From Bacteroidota bacterium (lineage in GTDB: Bacteria > Bacteroidota > Ignavibacteria > SZUA-365), in the NCBI GenBank assembly GCA_016928515.1, contig JAFGKR010000045.1:1-38475 (forward strand): a DNA stretch of 38,475 bases, given 5' to 3'. The number at the start of each line of letters is the position of its first letter. The first letter of the stretch is position 1. Position numbers and translations under genes: made by a program. Below, one piece after another: positions 1 to 8,667 of this stretch. Below the pieces are notes generated by a model, which worked only from the letters and a program-made list of their open reading frames with translations, was not told the origin of the DNA and did not search any database.

Positions 1-723
1 CTTGCATCTCCCGATGCTGCTTCCGAGGAAATCGTCACGCTCAGACTCATCGGACAGATTGCACGGGAGCAACAGTTCCCCCTGCTCCTCGACACGCTAT
101 TGCAGCTGTGTCTTGACAGAAACGATGTGCAGTCGAAACTTATCGCCTCTGACATTCTTGCCCGGGACAGTCTTTTTGCGGATGCACTCGGGATTCTGAA
201 CAGTTACAGTTTCGTCGGGAGCACTGACCTGATGAAACGCGCGTTGCTGCGCAAGGCCGTCCTGTATCCGCGAGCGGTAGATGGCGGATTTCGCCGCGGT
301 CTCTCGGTGTGTGATTCCCTGCTGCAAATCGATCCACAGGATCCGATGATATCGGAATTCATTCGGCACTATCCGCTCCTGTACTGTGGCCTCAAACGGA
401 TCAGAGGAAATCAGATTCCAAAGAAATCCCTTACCCGGGTATTCGATCGCATCCTCCCCGAGGGATTCGGGATCTGGCCCAACTACCCCAATCCCTTCCG
501 CGACGTCACGTCTTTCACCTTCAAGCTCGGGAAGGCAATGCATGTCCGGCTTACCATCCATGACGCGATGGGACGCGAGGTGGCGCTCCTCGCCGACACC
601 GATTACACCCGCGGCGTGCATTCGCTCGTGCTGCGCAGCGCGCAAATGCCCAGCGGACTGTACTTCGCCCGTTTCGTCACCGACCAGGGCGTGATGCAAC
701 GGAAAATGCTGCTGTTGCGGTGA
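1..723 (+). CDS. 3' part of a secreted protein with T9SS type A C-terminal sorting domain (5' truncated by window edge)
   Basis: Frame +1 is open from base 1 to TGA at 721-723; C-terminus GIWPNYPNPFRDVTSFTFKLGKAMHVRLTIHDAMGREVALL...GLYFARFVTDQGVMQRKMLLLR is a typical PNYPNPF-type T9SS sorting domain. Confidence 0.8.
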   Translation, partial: LASPDAASEEIVTLRLIGQIAREQQFPLLLDTLLQLCLDRNDVQSKLIASDILARDSLFADALGILNSYSFVGSTDLMKRALLRKAVLYPRAVDGGFRRGLSVCDSLLQIDPQDPMISEFIRHYPLLYCGLKRIRGNQIPKKSLTRVFDRILPEGFGIWPNYPNPFRDVTSFTFKLGKAMHVRLTIHDAMGREVALLADTDYTRGVHSLVLRSAQMPSGLYFARFVTDQGVMQRKMLLLR

Positions 724-746
724 TCACGGTTTCTCCATCCAGAACG

Positions 747-783
747 GGAGCGGCCTGCGCACAACGTGTGCGAAGGCCGCTCC
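747..783 (+). terminator. Strong hairpin downstream of first CDS (possible terminator)
   Basis: GGAGCGGCCT (747-756) pairs with AGGCCGCTCC (774-783), inner CGCACA/TGTGCG with ACG loop; only a weak T-rich tail. Confidence 0.5.
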
Positions 784-840
784 TATTGTATATCCCGGAT
801 GTTCCGGAATTCCTTTTCCCCGCCCGGGAAATATCGGGAT

Positions 841-868
841 GCCCGAGCAGTCGCTCACGGGGCGTTTT
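841..868 (+). terminator. Possible rho-independent terminator
   Basis: GCCCGAGC-AGTC-GCTC(ACG)GGGC stem with bulge followed by GTTTTTG. Confidence 0.35.
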
Positions 869-999
869 TGCTTCGTCATGGGCCGAGGTGTACTTCCGCA
901 TTTTCCTGCAGGCGTTGTTTTCGTACCTTTGTCAGGAGCTTCCCCGGGACGACCGATCCACTGCGGAACCACCCCTTTCCCTACGAGTAGAATACGTCT

Positions 1000-3822
1000 G
1001 TGAAATTTTTCGTCTGCGCTATACTGCTCGCGTTCGCCATGCCGCCCGGTGCATTGAACGCCCAGATTGAACCGGACAGCACGGCACGGGACCGTGGCGG
1101 TATCGTGCCCGACAGCACGGCGCGGGACACAGGCGGAGTCGTTTTAGACAGTACGGCGCGGGACACGGGTACCCTGGCGGATGACAGCACTGCGTCGCGT
1201 CCACCGCTGACCGTTGCGCAGAAGGACAGCCTCCGCCTCGCCATGGAGGACTCCCTGCGGCTGCGGGCAGATTCCCTGCGTTTCGAGGGCGACAGCGTGA
1301 CGGTGTTCGCCACCAGCAACGAGGTGGACACCATCATCGTTTACAGTGCGAAGGATTCGGTGATCTACCTGCTCGACGACAAGAAAATGCACATGTACGA
1401 GAAAGGGAGTATCGACTACGGCGCGACAGCGGTGCGTGCAGACCGCATTACCATCAACTGGGATGCCTCCACGATCGAAGCACGCGGCGTGCCGGATACG
1501 ACCGGAGAGGGAGGGATGATCGGCACGCCGGTGTTCCGCGAAGGAAGCGAGGAATACACGGGCGAGGAGATGACGTATAACTTCCGCACGAAGAAAGGCG
1601 TGATCACGAAGGGGGAAACCGCCATCGACGACGGCTTTTATCTCGGGGAACGCATCAAGCGCATCTCCGAGGATGAATATTTCATCAGTGGTGGACGCTA
1701 CACCACCTGCGACAATCCGGATCACAAGCATTATTATTTCGGATCCGCGCAGATGAAATTCGTCCCGAACGAGGTGATCGTGGCGCGACCGATCACGTTT
1801 TACGTCGAAGACATCCCCCTGCTGTGGTTGCCGTTCGCGGTCATCCCGAGCAGCGGGGGACGCAGCTCCGGGATTATTTTTCCCTCTTTCGGTTCCGATC
1901 CCTCCCGCGGTCGCTACCTGAAAAACGGCGGCTACTACCTCGCCATGAGTGACTATTGGGATCTCTCGCTCACCGGGGATGTGTTTACGAAGGGCGGCTG
2001 GCTGGCGCGGGCGAACCTTCGCTATGCCCTGCGATACAATTTCTCGGGATCCGTCACCGCAAGTTACGGCCGGCAGAACCGGCAGATCGGCAACGTGTTT
2101 CGTCCGGATGATCCCATGCAGACGGAGTGGAGTCTGCAGATCAGCCACAACCAGGAAATCGATCCCACATCACGTATCACCGCGGATGTGAACATCCTCA
2201 CGCAGGAGTACTACAACAGCTTCAGCACCAATCTGAACGACCTGCTGCGTACCAACGCCCGCTCAAGCGCCTCGTACTCGAAATCCTGGGAAGGAACGAA
2301 CCGCAGCATCTCCGTCGGTCTGCAGCGCGACCAGGATTTGGTCAACGGCACCTCCACCACGACGCTTCCCGATATCCGCTTCAACCAGTCGCAGATCTAT
2401 CCCTTTCGCGGCGACGGTGGGTTCGGTGATCAGGCCTGGTACGAGATGATCGGCTTCAGTTACTCCGGGCAGTTTCTCAACCGGCTTGAAACCAACGAGG
2501 TGCAGAAGTATGACGCCGCGCTCGACTCGACGGTCAGCGGGAAGGAAAACTTCGACCGCAGGGGAGTTCAGCATCGTATCAGCCTGATTTCCACACCGAA
2601 ATTCGGCTACTTCACCATATCCCCCAGCTTCACCTACCAGGAACGCTGGTACGACCATCGCACCGAGCGCTTCTTCAACGAAGAGCGCCGTGTGCTCGAT
2701 GCCCGTGACGCCGGTGGCTTCTTTGCCGTCCGCACATTCAATGCCGGCCTGAGCGCGAGCACCAAGCTGTACGGCATGTTCGAGCCCAACGCCCTCGGTA
2801 TCATCGGATTCCGGCATACGCTGCAGCCGTCGGTGTCCTACAGCTGGAATCCCGATTTCTCGAAGGAATCCTGGGGCTACTACCAGAGCTATACCGACAG
2901 TACCGGCCAAGATGTTCGCTACGATCCGTATACCGGATACAGCTACCTGCCGGGGGAGGTGTTCGGTGGTGTCGGCTCCGGCGAGTCGCAGACCATGGGC
3001 TTGCGGCTCTCCAACATTTTCGAGATGAAGCTCGATCCGCTCGCGGACGACAGCACGCAGACGCCGCGGAAATTTCAGCTCTTCACCCTCGACGCCTCGA
3101 CGAACTACAACTTCGTCAAGGACAGCATGCGGCTCGGGAATCTGAGTCTCAGCTACCGCACGAGCATACAAAACCTGCTCGAACTGCAGGGAGGAGCGAC
3201 GTTCTCGCCATACGTGTTCATCAGGGACAGGCAGGAAGTGGATGATGACGGAACGCTTCGCACCATCACCGGTCGCGAGATCGGACAGTACATGTGGGAG
3301 GCGGGACAGGGGCCGGCCCGACTGACGGAATTCAATATCCGACTCAATACATCGCTGTCGCATACCATGTTCAAGAGCGAGAAAGAGGAAGCGACAGATC
3401 AGGGAGCCGGGAGCGACGAAGAAGAGGAGGACACGGGACGCAGCCGGCGTCGCTCCTCCGCGATCGATCTGGATGCACCCTATAATTTCAGTATTCCGTG
3501 GAATCTCTCGCTCGGATACGACTACCGCGTCTCGCGCTTCAATCCCGATCGGGAGACGCGCAATTCGAATCTCCGCGCCAACATGACATTCAGCCTGACG
3601 CCCAGCTGGCATTTCACCGTCAGCGGTTACTACGATATCTTCAACAAGGAACTCGGCGCGCCGTCCATCAACATTCGCAAGGACCTCCATTGCTGGGAGA
3701 TGGACTTCCAGTGGGTCCCCGGCGGTGTGTACCGCAGCTTTTTCTTCGTGCTGCGTCTCAAATCACCCCAGCTGCAGGACATCAAACTCGAGAAGCGCGG
3801 CAGTGACCGGGCCGTGTATTGA
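1000..3822 (+). CDS. lptD: LPS-assembly protein LptD-like outer membrane protein (OstA family)
   Basis: GTG start with signal peptide; OstA-like N-terminal part followed by long beta-barrel; motifs GGRYTTCDNPDHKHYYF, PLLWLPFAVIPSSGGRSSGIIFPSFG typical of Bacteroidetes LptD. Confidence 0.85.
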   Translation: MKFFVCAILLAFAMPPGALNAQIEPDSTARDRGGIVPDSTARDTGGVVLDSTARDTGTLADDSTASRPPLTVAQKDSLRLAMEDSLRLRADSLRFEGDSVTVFATSNEVDTIIVYSAKDSVIYLLDDKKMHMYEKGSIDYGATAVRADRITINWDASTIEARGVPDTTGEGGMIGTPVFREGSEEYTGEEMTYNFRTKKGVITKGETAIDDGFYLGERIKRISEDEYFISGGRYTTCDNPDHKHYYFGSAQMKFVPNEVIVARPITFYVEDIPLLWLPFAVIPSSGGRSSGIIFPSFGSDPSRGRYLKNGGYYLAMSDYWDLSLTGDVFTKGGWLARANLRYALRYNFSGSVTASYGRQNRQIGNVFRPDDPMQTEWSLQISHNQEIDPTSRITADVNILTQEYYNSFSTNLNDLLRTNARSSASYSKSWEGTNRSISVGLQRDQDLVNGTSTTTLPDIRFNQSQIYPFRGDGGFGDQAWYEMIGFSYSGQFLNRLETNEVQKYDAALDSTVSGKENFDRRGVQHRISLISTPKFGYFTISPSFTYQERWYDHRTERFFNEERRVLDARDAGGFFAVRTFNAGLSASTKLYGMFEPNALGIIGFRHTLQPSVSYSWNPDFSKESWGYYQSYTDSTGQDVRYDPYTGYSYLPGEVFGGVGSGESQTMGLRLSNIFEMKLDPLADDSTQTPRKFQLFTLDASTNYNFVKDSMRLGNLSLSYRTSIQNLLELQGGATFSPYVFIRDRQEVDDDGTLRTITGREIGQYMWEAGQGPARLTEFNIRLNTSLSHTMFKSEKEEATDQGAGSDEEEEDTGRSRRRSSAIDLDAPYNFSIPWNLSLGYDYRVSRFNPDRETRNSNLRANMTFSLTPSWHFTVSGYYDIFNKELGAPSINIRKDLHCWEMDFQWVPGGVYRSFFFVLRLKSPQLQDIKLEKRGSDRAVY
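1075..1197 (+). repeat. 36-bp in-frame tandem repeat, about 3.4 copies, in lptD N-terminal region
   Basis: GACAG(C/T)ACGGC starts at 1075, 1111, 1147, 1183; encodes DSTARDRGGIVP/DSTARDTGGVVL/DSTARDTGTLAD/DSTAS. Confidence 0.85.
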
Positions 3823-4029
3823 CAACCTCCCTGACGAATCCGCAGAGGATGTCCTCACAAAGGTGAACTCGCTGGTACGGCTGTCCCGAGGGACTTTTCA
3901 AATTTGAATCATTTCTCGTGTCCATGCATCTCATGCAGGGTGGCGGTGATTTCGCATTGCCGTCGGCGACGGAACTTCGTATTTTGAAACTTTACATCGA
4001 ATTTTCGCTACTTACCATCCCATGGCACC

Positions 4030-6072
4030 ATGAAACGACTGTACACGCTCCCTCTCCTCGCCATCTTCTCGGTAGTACTCCTCACACCGCTTCACGCCCA
4101 GGAAGCCGCAACGTGGTCGGCCAGAGCCGCCACCGCAGTGGTACAGGTAGGCAGTACCGTGGACGTAAAGGTCACGGCGGATGTCAACAAGGGGTGGCAC
4201 ATTTATTCCGTCACGCCGATGGAGGAAGGACCAGTTCCCACCGAAATCGATTTCGCGGCGAATTCACCGTTCGTTCGCTCCGGCAGTGTCCGTCAGCCGA
4301 AACCCATCGTCAAATACGACGAGGCCTTCGGTATCGATACGGAATATTTCGATGATGACGTGACGTTCACGCTCACCGCAAAGGTGAAGAAGGATGCGAA
4401 GCCGGGGAAGCAGAAGGTTGTCGTTGAGGTCACGTTCATGGCATGCAACGACCGCATGTGCCTGCCGCCGAAAACGGTGGAAGTGCCTTTCGACATCACG
4501 ATCGAAGCGGCATCCGCTGCAGCGGAACAGACGACCGATGAAAGTGCCATGACCGCGGAAAAGGGAGCGGAAGGGACGGAAGAATCATCCGGAACAGCGA
4601 CGACGGAGGAAACGGAGCAGTCCGCCGCTGCGGGTCAGACAGGGGAAGAGGAATCGCTCGGATACGGCGATGAACGGGATGTGGAAAAGGCCAAGGAAGA
4701 AGGGCTCTGGGCGTATATCGGATTGGCGATGTCCGTCGGCGCTCTGGCACTGCTCACACCATGCGTATTCCCGATGATTCCAATCACCGTGAGTTTTTTC
4801 ACGAAGCGCGAGGCTGCCACGCGCTTCCAGTCTGTGCGTGATGCCCTTATCTATTCTTTCGGCATCATCTTTACCTTCACAGGACTGGGGATACTTCTGG
4901 CTCTGATATTCGGGGCGTCTGGTATCAATCAGTTCGCGGCGAATCCGTGGATGAACATTCTTATCGCCCTTGTGTTCATCGTGTTCGCGCTGAACCTGTT
5001 CGGCCTGTTCGAAATCGTCATCCCTTCCGGCATCCTGACCAAGCTCACGGTCGCCTCCGGCAGCGGACAGGGCATCACGAGCCTTCTGCTGATGGGTCTC
5101 ACCTTCACATTGACCAGTTTCACCTGCACGGTGCCGTTTGTCGGTACGGTGATGGTTGCGGCCGCAAAAGGAGAGATCTGGTGGTCCATCGTCGGGATGC
5201 TGGCCTTCTCCACGGTCTTCGCACTGCCGTTCTTCCTGCTTGCGCTGTTCCCGTCCTGGCTCAAGTCCATGCCGAAAAGTGGTGGCTGGCTGAATTCCGT
5301 CAAGGTCGTCATGGGCTTCCTCGAACTCGCGGCGGCGATGAAATTCATCTCCAACGTCGATCTGATCTGGGGCATCGGCGTGCTCAGCCGTGATCTCTTT
5401 CTCAGCTTCTGGGTCGGAATCGGCATCCTGATCACCGTTTACCTGCTTGGGAAATTCCAGCTGCCACATGACAGCCCGCTCGAGAAGGTCGGTGTGGTGC
5501 GTATGATGTGGGCGGTGTTTTTCCTCGGTATCTCCGTGTACCTGTACACGGGCCTGAACGACAGGCCTCTGGGTGAACTTGATGCGTTTCTTCCACCCAT
5601 GCATTATCAGGAGACGATTCAGTCCGCCTCAATGGGAGCGGCCGTTGGTGGAGGGACGACAAGCGGGCACGCGAAATCCGGGGAGCGATGGTACTCGGAT
5701 TACGACAGTGCTCTGAAGGCGGCACAGGAGGAGGGGAAACCGGTCTTTCTCGATTTCACCGGCTTTGCGTGCACAAACTGCCGGTGGATGGAAGCGAATA
5801 TCTTTCCGCGTTCCGATGTGACGGTTCTGTTCGAGGAGTATATTCTCCTGCGTCTCTACACGGACGGGCAGGGAGAGATCTACGATCGGAACCGCGAGTT
5901 TCAGGAAACGCGTTTCGGCACGGTTGCGCTTCCGCTGTACGTGACCCTGATGCCGGACGGTGAAAAGCTCGACGCCTTTCCGGGAATGACCCGCAAGCCA
6001 CAGGAATTTGTGCGTTTTCTGGAGGAAGGGCTGCGCAAGTTCGCAAAGGGACAGAGTGTGGCGGTGAGATGA
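4030..6072 (+). CDS. dsbD: Thiol:disulfide interchange protein DsbD
   Basis: N-terminal DsbD-alpha domain with CNDRMC, transmembrane LTPCVFPMIPITVSFF and FTCTVPFVGT, C-terminal thioredoxin-like domain with FACTNCRWME; all three cysteine pairs present. Confidence 0.95.
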   Translation: MKRLYTLPLLAIFSVVLLTPLHAQEAATWSARAATAVVQVGSTVDVKVTADVNKGWHIYSVTPMEEGPVPTEIDFAANSPFVRSGSVRQPKPIVKYDEAFGIDTEYFDDDVTFTLTAKVKKDAKPGKQKVVVEVTFMACNDRMCLPPKTVEVPFDITIEAASAAAEQTTDESAMTAEKGAEGTEESSGTATTEETEQSAAAGQTGEEESLGYGDERDVEKAKEEGLWAYIGLAMSVGALALLTPCVFPMIPITVSFFTKREAATRFQSVRDALIYSFGIIFTFTGLGILLALIFGASGINQFAANPWMNILIALVFIVFALNLFGLFEIVIPSGILTKLTVASGSGQGITSLLLMGLTFTLTSFTCTVPFVGTVMVAAAKGEIWWSIVGMLAFSTVFALPFFLLALFPSWLKSMPKSGGWLNSVKVVMGFLELAAAMKFISNVDLIWGIGVLSRDLFLSFWVGIGILITVYLLGKFQLPHDSPLEKVGVVRMMWAVFFLGISVYLYTGLNDRPLGELDAFLPPMHYQETIQSASMGAAVGGGTTSGHAKSGERWYSDYDSALKAAQEEGKPVFLDFTGFACTNCRWMEANIFPRSDVTVLFEEYILLRLYTDGQGEIYDRNREFQETRFGTVALPLYVTLMPDGEKLDAFPGMTRKPQEFVRFLEEGLRKFAKGQSVAVR

Positions 6073-6205
6073 GAGAGCTTCTCTGAGTCGCCAGGTCACC
6101 GGGTTCCGAACAAGAGAGAGAGCTTCTCCGAGTCCCCAAGTCACCGGGTTCCGAACCAGAGAGAGCGGTTCTCTGAGTCGCCAGGTCACCGGGCTCCGAG
6201 ATCAG
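6071..6205. repeat. Intergenic 45-bp tandem repeat, three copies
   Basis: Units gagagagcttctctgagtcgccaggtcaccgggttccgaacaa..., agagagcttctccgagtccccaagtcaccgggttccgaacca..., gagagcggttctctgagtcgccaggtcaccgggctccgag... with matching positions offset exactly 45 bp. Confidence 0.9.
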
Positions 6206-6219
6206 AGAGGAGCTTCAGG

Positions 6220-6255
6220 AAACCCCTTTTCCCGTATGGCGAAACGGGGTTTTTT
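6220..6255 (+). terminator. Rho-independent terminator
   Basis: AAACCCC (6220-6226) ... GGGGTTT (6246-6252) followed by TTT; also CCCGT/ACGGG alternative pairing. Confidence 0.7.
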
Positions 6256-6344
6256 GCCATTTCTTTTGTACTTTATTTGTCCTGAAACTCCCTCAGCCCG
6301 TGGCGATTCCGGGACGCATTCGCGCTTTTTGGAGCAGTCTGTCG

Positions 6345-7379
6345 ATGTCGAACACCCCCTCTCGCAAGAAAGACCATGTTGATCTCTGCGTGAACGAACA
6401 GGTTTCTTTCCGCGAGAAATCCAATGGTCTGGAGGAGTGGTGCTTCCCTCACAATGCACTGCCGGAACTCAACGTCGAGGAAATCGATCCCTCCGTCGAA
6501 TTTCTGGGCAAACGACTCTCGTTTCCGCTGCTGATTTCCGGGATGACGGGCGGTTACGAAGAGGCACAACGCATCAATAGCGGTCTTGCCGAGGTGGCGG
6601 AGGATCTGCGCCTTGCGATCGGTGCCGGGAGCATGCGTCAGGCACTGGAAAACGACCTCTATCACGAATCCTACCGCATCATGCGCCGCAATGCGCCCAC
6701 GATTCCGATTCTTGCGAATATCGGTGCGGTCGAGGTCGCAGCGATGGAAGACGCGCGTCCCGCGCAATACCTGGTGGATCTGCTTGAGGCCGATGCCATG
6801 GTGGTGCACACAAACCCTCTGCAGGAATTCCTCCAACCCGAAGGCGAGGCACATTTCCGCGGCGTGCTCAAAGGACTCGAACTGCTCAGTCGTGAACTCC
6901 CCGTCCCGGTGATTCTCAAGGAAGTCGGTGCGGGCATATCGCGCGAGGTGGCGATGCGCGCCCACGAGGCCGGTGTGCAGTGGATAGACGTGGCCGGTGC
7001 AGGAGGAACCAGCTGGGCTGGCGTGGAGATGCTCCGCCGCGCTGACGGCTGCGAAATCTCGCAGGAATTCTGGGATTGGGGCATCCCGACGGCGCTGGCG
7101 CTCGAAGAACTGCGCATCAATCGTCCCCCGGACATGCATGTGATTGCTTCAGGAGGGATCGTCGACGGGGTGATGATCGCAAAATGCATCGCTCTCGGCG
7201 CGGATCTCGCCGGATCAGCGCGTCCCCTGCTTACCGCGTTGATCAAGGAAGGAGAAGATGCTCTGCGAAAACGGCTCTGCGGCTGGAAACGAGATCTTGT
7301 CGGGGTTATGTTTCTCACCGGTGCGGCGGATATCTCCCGTCTCCGCCGGAAACCGATCTGCAAACGCAATGAATGCTGA
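6345..7379 (+). CDS. fni: Type 2 isopentenyl-diphosphate delta-isomerase
   Basis: ATG at 6345 with GGAG upstream (ORF open from GTG 6300); FPLLISGMTGG, LAIGAGSMRQAL, GGTSWAGVE, ASGGIVDG..AKCIALGADLAGSARP motifs of FMN-dependent IDI-2. Confidence 0.93.
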   Translation: MSNTPSRKKDHVDLCVNEQVSFREKSNGLEEWCFPHNALPELNVEEIDPSVEFLGKRLSFPLLISGMTGGYEEAQRINSGLAEVAEDLRLAIGAGSMRQALENDLYHESYRIMRRNAPTIPILANIGAVEVAAMEDARPAQYLVDLLEADAMVVHTNPLQEFLQPEGEAHFRGVLKGLELLSRELPVPVILKEVGAGISREVAMRAHEAGVQWIDVAGAGGTSWAGVEMLRRADGCEISQEFWDWGIPTALALEELRINRPPDMHVIASGGIVDGVMIAKCIALGADLAGSARPLLTALIKEGEDALRKRLCGWKRDLVGVMFLTGAADISRLRRKPICKRNEC

Positions 7380-7382
7380 CCC

Positions 7383-8363
7383 ATGAATGAATTCCTCGAG
7401 CGGTACACCGCATACCGCGAATTGATCGACCGCCGACTTTCCAATGTCATCGACCGGGACGAACCGGTAACCATGTACGAACCGGCCCGGTACGTGCTCA
7501 GCGGAGGAGGCAAACGTATACGACCCGTCCTGGTGATGCTTGCCTGTCAGGCCGCCGGCGGCGATCCCATGGATGCCGTCGATGCGGGCGTTGCCGTGGA
7601 AATCCTTCACAACTTCACACTCGTGCACGACGATATCATGGACCGCGCCGACACCCGCCGCGGACGCGAGACCGTTCACCGCAAGTGGGATGAAAATATC
7701 GCCATCCTCGTCGGTGACGAACTGATGGGGATCGCCTACAAGACCCTGCTCAATACGGAACGGGGCGATGTCCGTGCGCTCACGCGTGTGTTCACCGAAG
7801 GAGTCATCGAGGTCTGCGAGGGGCAGAGCTACGACAAGGAATTCGAGGCGCTGCCTTCCGTCACGGAAGAGCAGTACCTGATGATGATCGGCAAAAAAAC
7901 CGGTTGGCTGGTCGCGATCTCTGCGGAAATGGGTGCCATCATCGCCGGTGCCGACGCTGCACAGACCGCCGCACTTGTCGAGTACGGCCGCTGCGTGGGA
8001 CGTGCCTTTCAGGTTCAGGACGACCTTCTTGACGTTGTCGCCGACAAGAAGACCTTTGGTAAGCCGATAGGCGGGGATATCATAGAGGGAAAGAAGACGT
8101 TTCTGCTTGTGCATGCGCTCTCCGGCGCAACCGGTGAAGATCTCGACCTCCTGCACGCGGTCGCGACGCACACGGCACCGGCGGTGGAACTCGTGGAGCG
8201 CGTGACGGCAGTGTATGAGAAACTGGGTGTGCTGGAAGACGCACGGAAAAAAATCCAGAAAGACACGTCGGCCGCTCTGCAGGCCCTGGAACGACTCGAC
8301 GACAACCAGGGTCGCCGTATGCTCGCCTGGTTCGCCGAAATGCTTCTGGAACGGCAGTACTGA
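7383..8363 (+). CDS. Polyprenyl (trans-isoprenyl) diphosphate synthase
   Basis: Both Asp-rich motifs: LVHDDIMDRADTRRG and QVQDDLLDVVADKKTFGKPIGGDIIEGKKTFL. Confidence 0.93.
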   Translation: MNEFLERYTAYRELIDRRLSNVIDRDEPVTMYEPARYVLSGGGKRIRPVLVMLACQAAGGDPMDAVDAGVAVEILHNFTLVHDDIMDRADTRRGRETVHRKWDENIAILVGDELMGIAYKTLLNTERGDVRALTRVFTEGVIEVCEGQSYDKEFEALPSVTEEQYLMMIGKKTGWLVAISAEMGAIIAGADAAQTAALVEYGRCVGRAFQVQDDLLDVVADKKTFGKPIGGDIIEGKKTFLLVHALSGATGEDLDLLHAVATHTAPAVELVERVTAVYEKLGVLEDARKKIQKDTSAALQALERLDDNQGRRMLAWFAEMLLERQY

Positions 8364-8368
8364 TCCGG

Positions 8369-8641
8369 ATGATCGAACGGGAGATCACCATAAAAAATCG
8401 AACCGGCCTGCACACTCGTCCTGCGGCAGCCCTGGTGAAAACGGCAGCCGGTTTCGTTTCGGAATTCTACATTAAAAAAAATGATTTCGAGATCAACGGA
8501 AAAAGCATCATCGGTGTCATGACCCTTGCCGCAGAACAGGGATCCACACTCGTGCTTACGTTCGACGGCGAGGATGAACAGGAGATGGCGGCTGCGATCG
8601 TCGGACTGTTCGAAGACGGCTTCGGGGAACTGGAACACTGA
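8369..8641 (+). CDS. ptsH: Phosphocarrier protein HPr
   Basis: NRTGLHTRPAAALVK (active-site His) and KSIIGVMTLAAEQG (Ser46 region); 90 aa. Confidence 0.93.
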   Translation: MIEREITIKNRTGLHTRPAAALVKTAAGFVSEFYIKKNDFEINGKSIIGVMTLAAEQGSTLVLTFDGEDEQEMAAAIVGLFEDGFGELEH

Positions 8642-8667
8642 ATCACAGACACAGCACGGATCTGCGT

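Noticed and set aside
2263-3690. 475-aa minus-strand ORF
   Set aside because: Antisense shadow of lptD in GC-rich codon usage; no signal, domain or RBS support.
4585-5604. 339-aa minus-strand ORF
   Set aside because: Antisense to dsbD, Gln/His/Asp-rich shadow sequence.
6071-6205. CRISPR-like array
   Set aside because: Repeats are contiguous without unique spacers, only three diverged copies and no cas genes.
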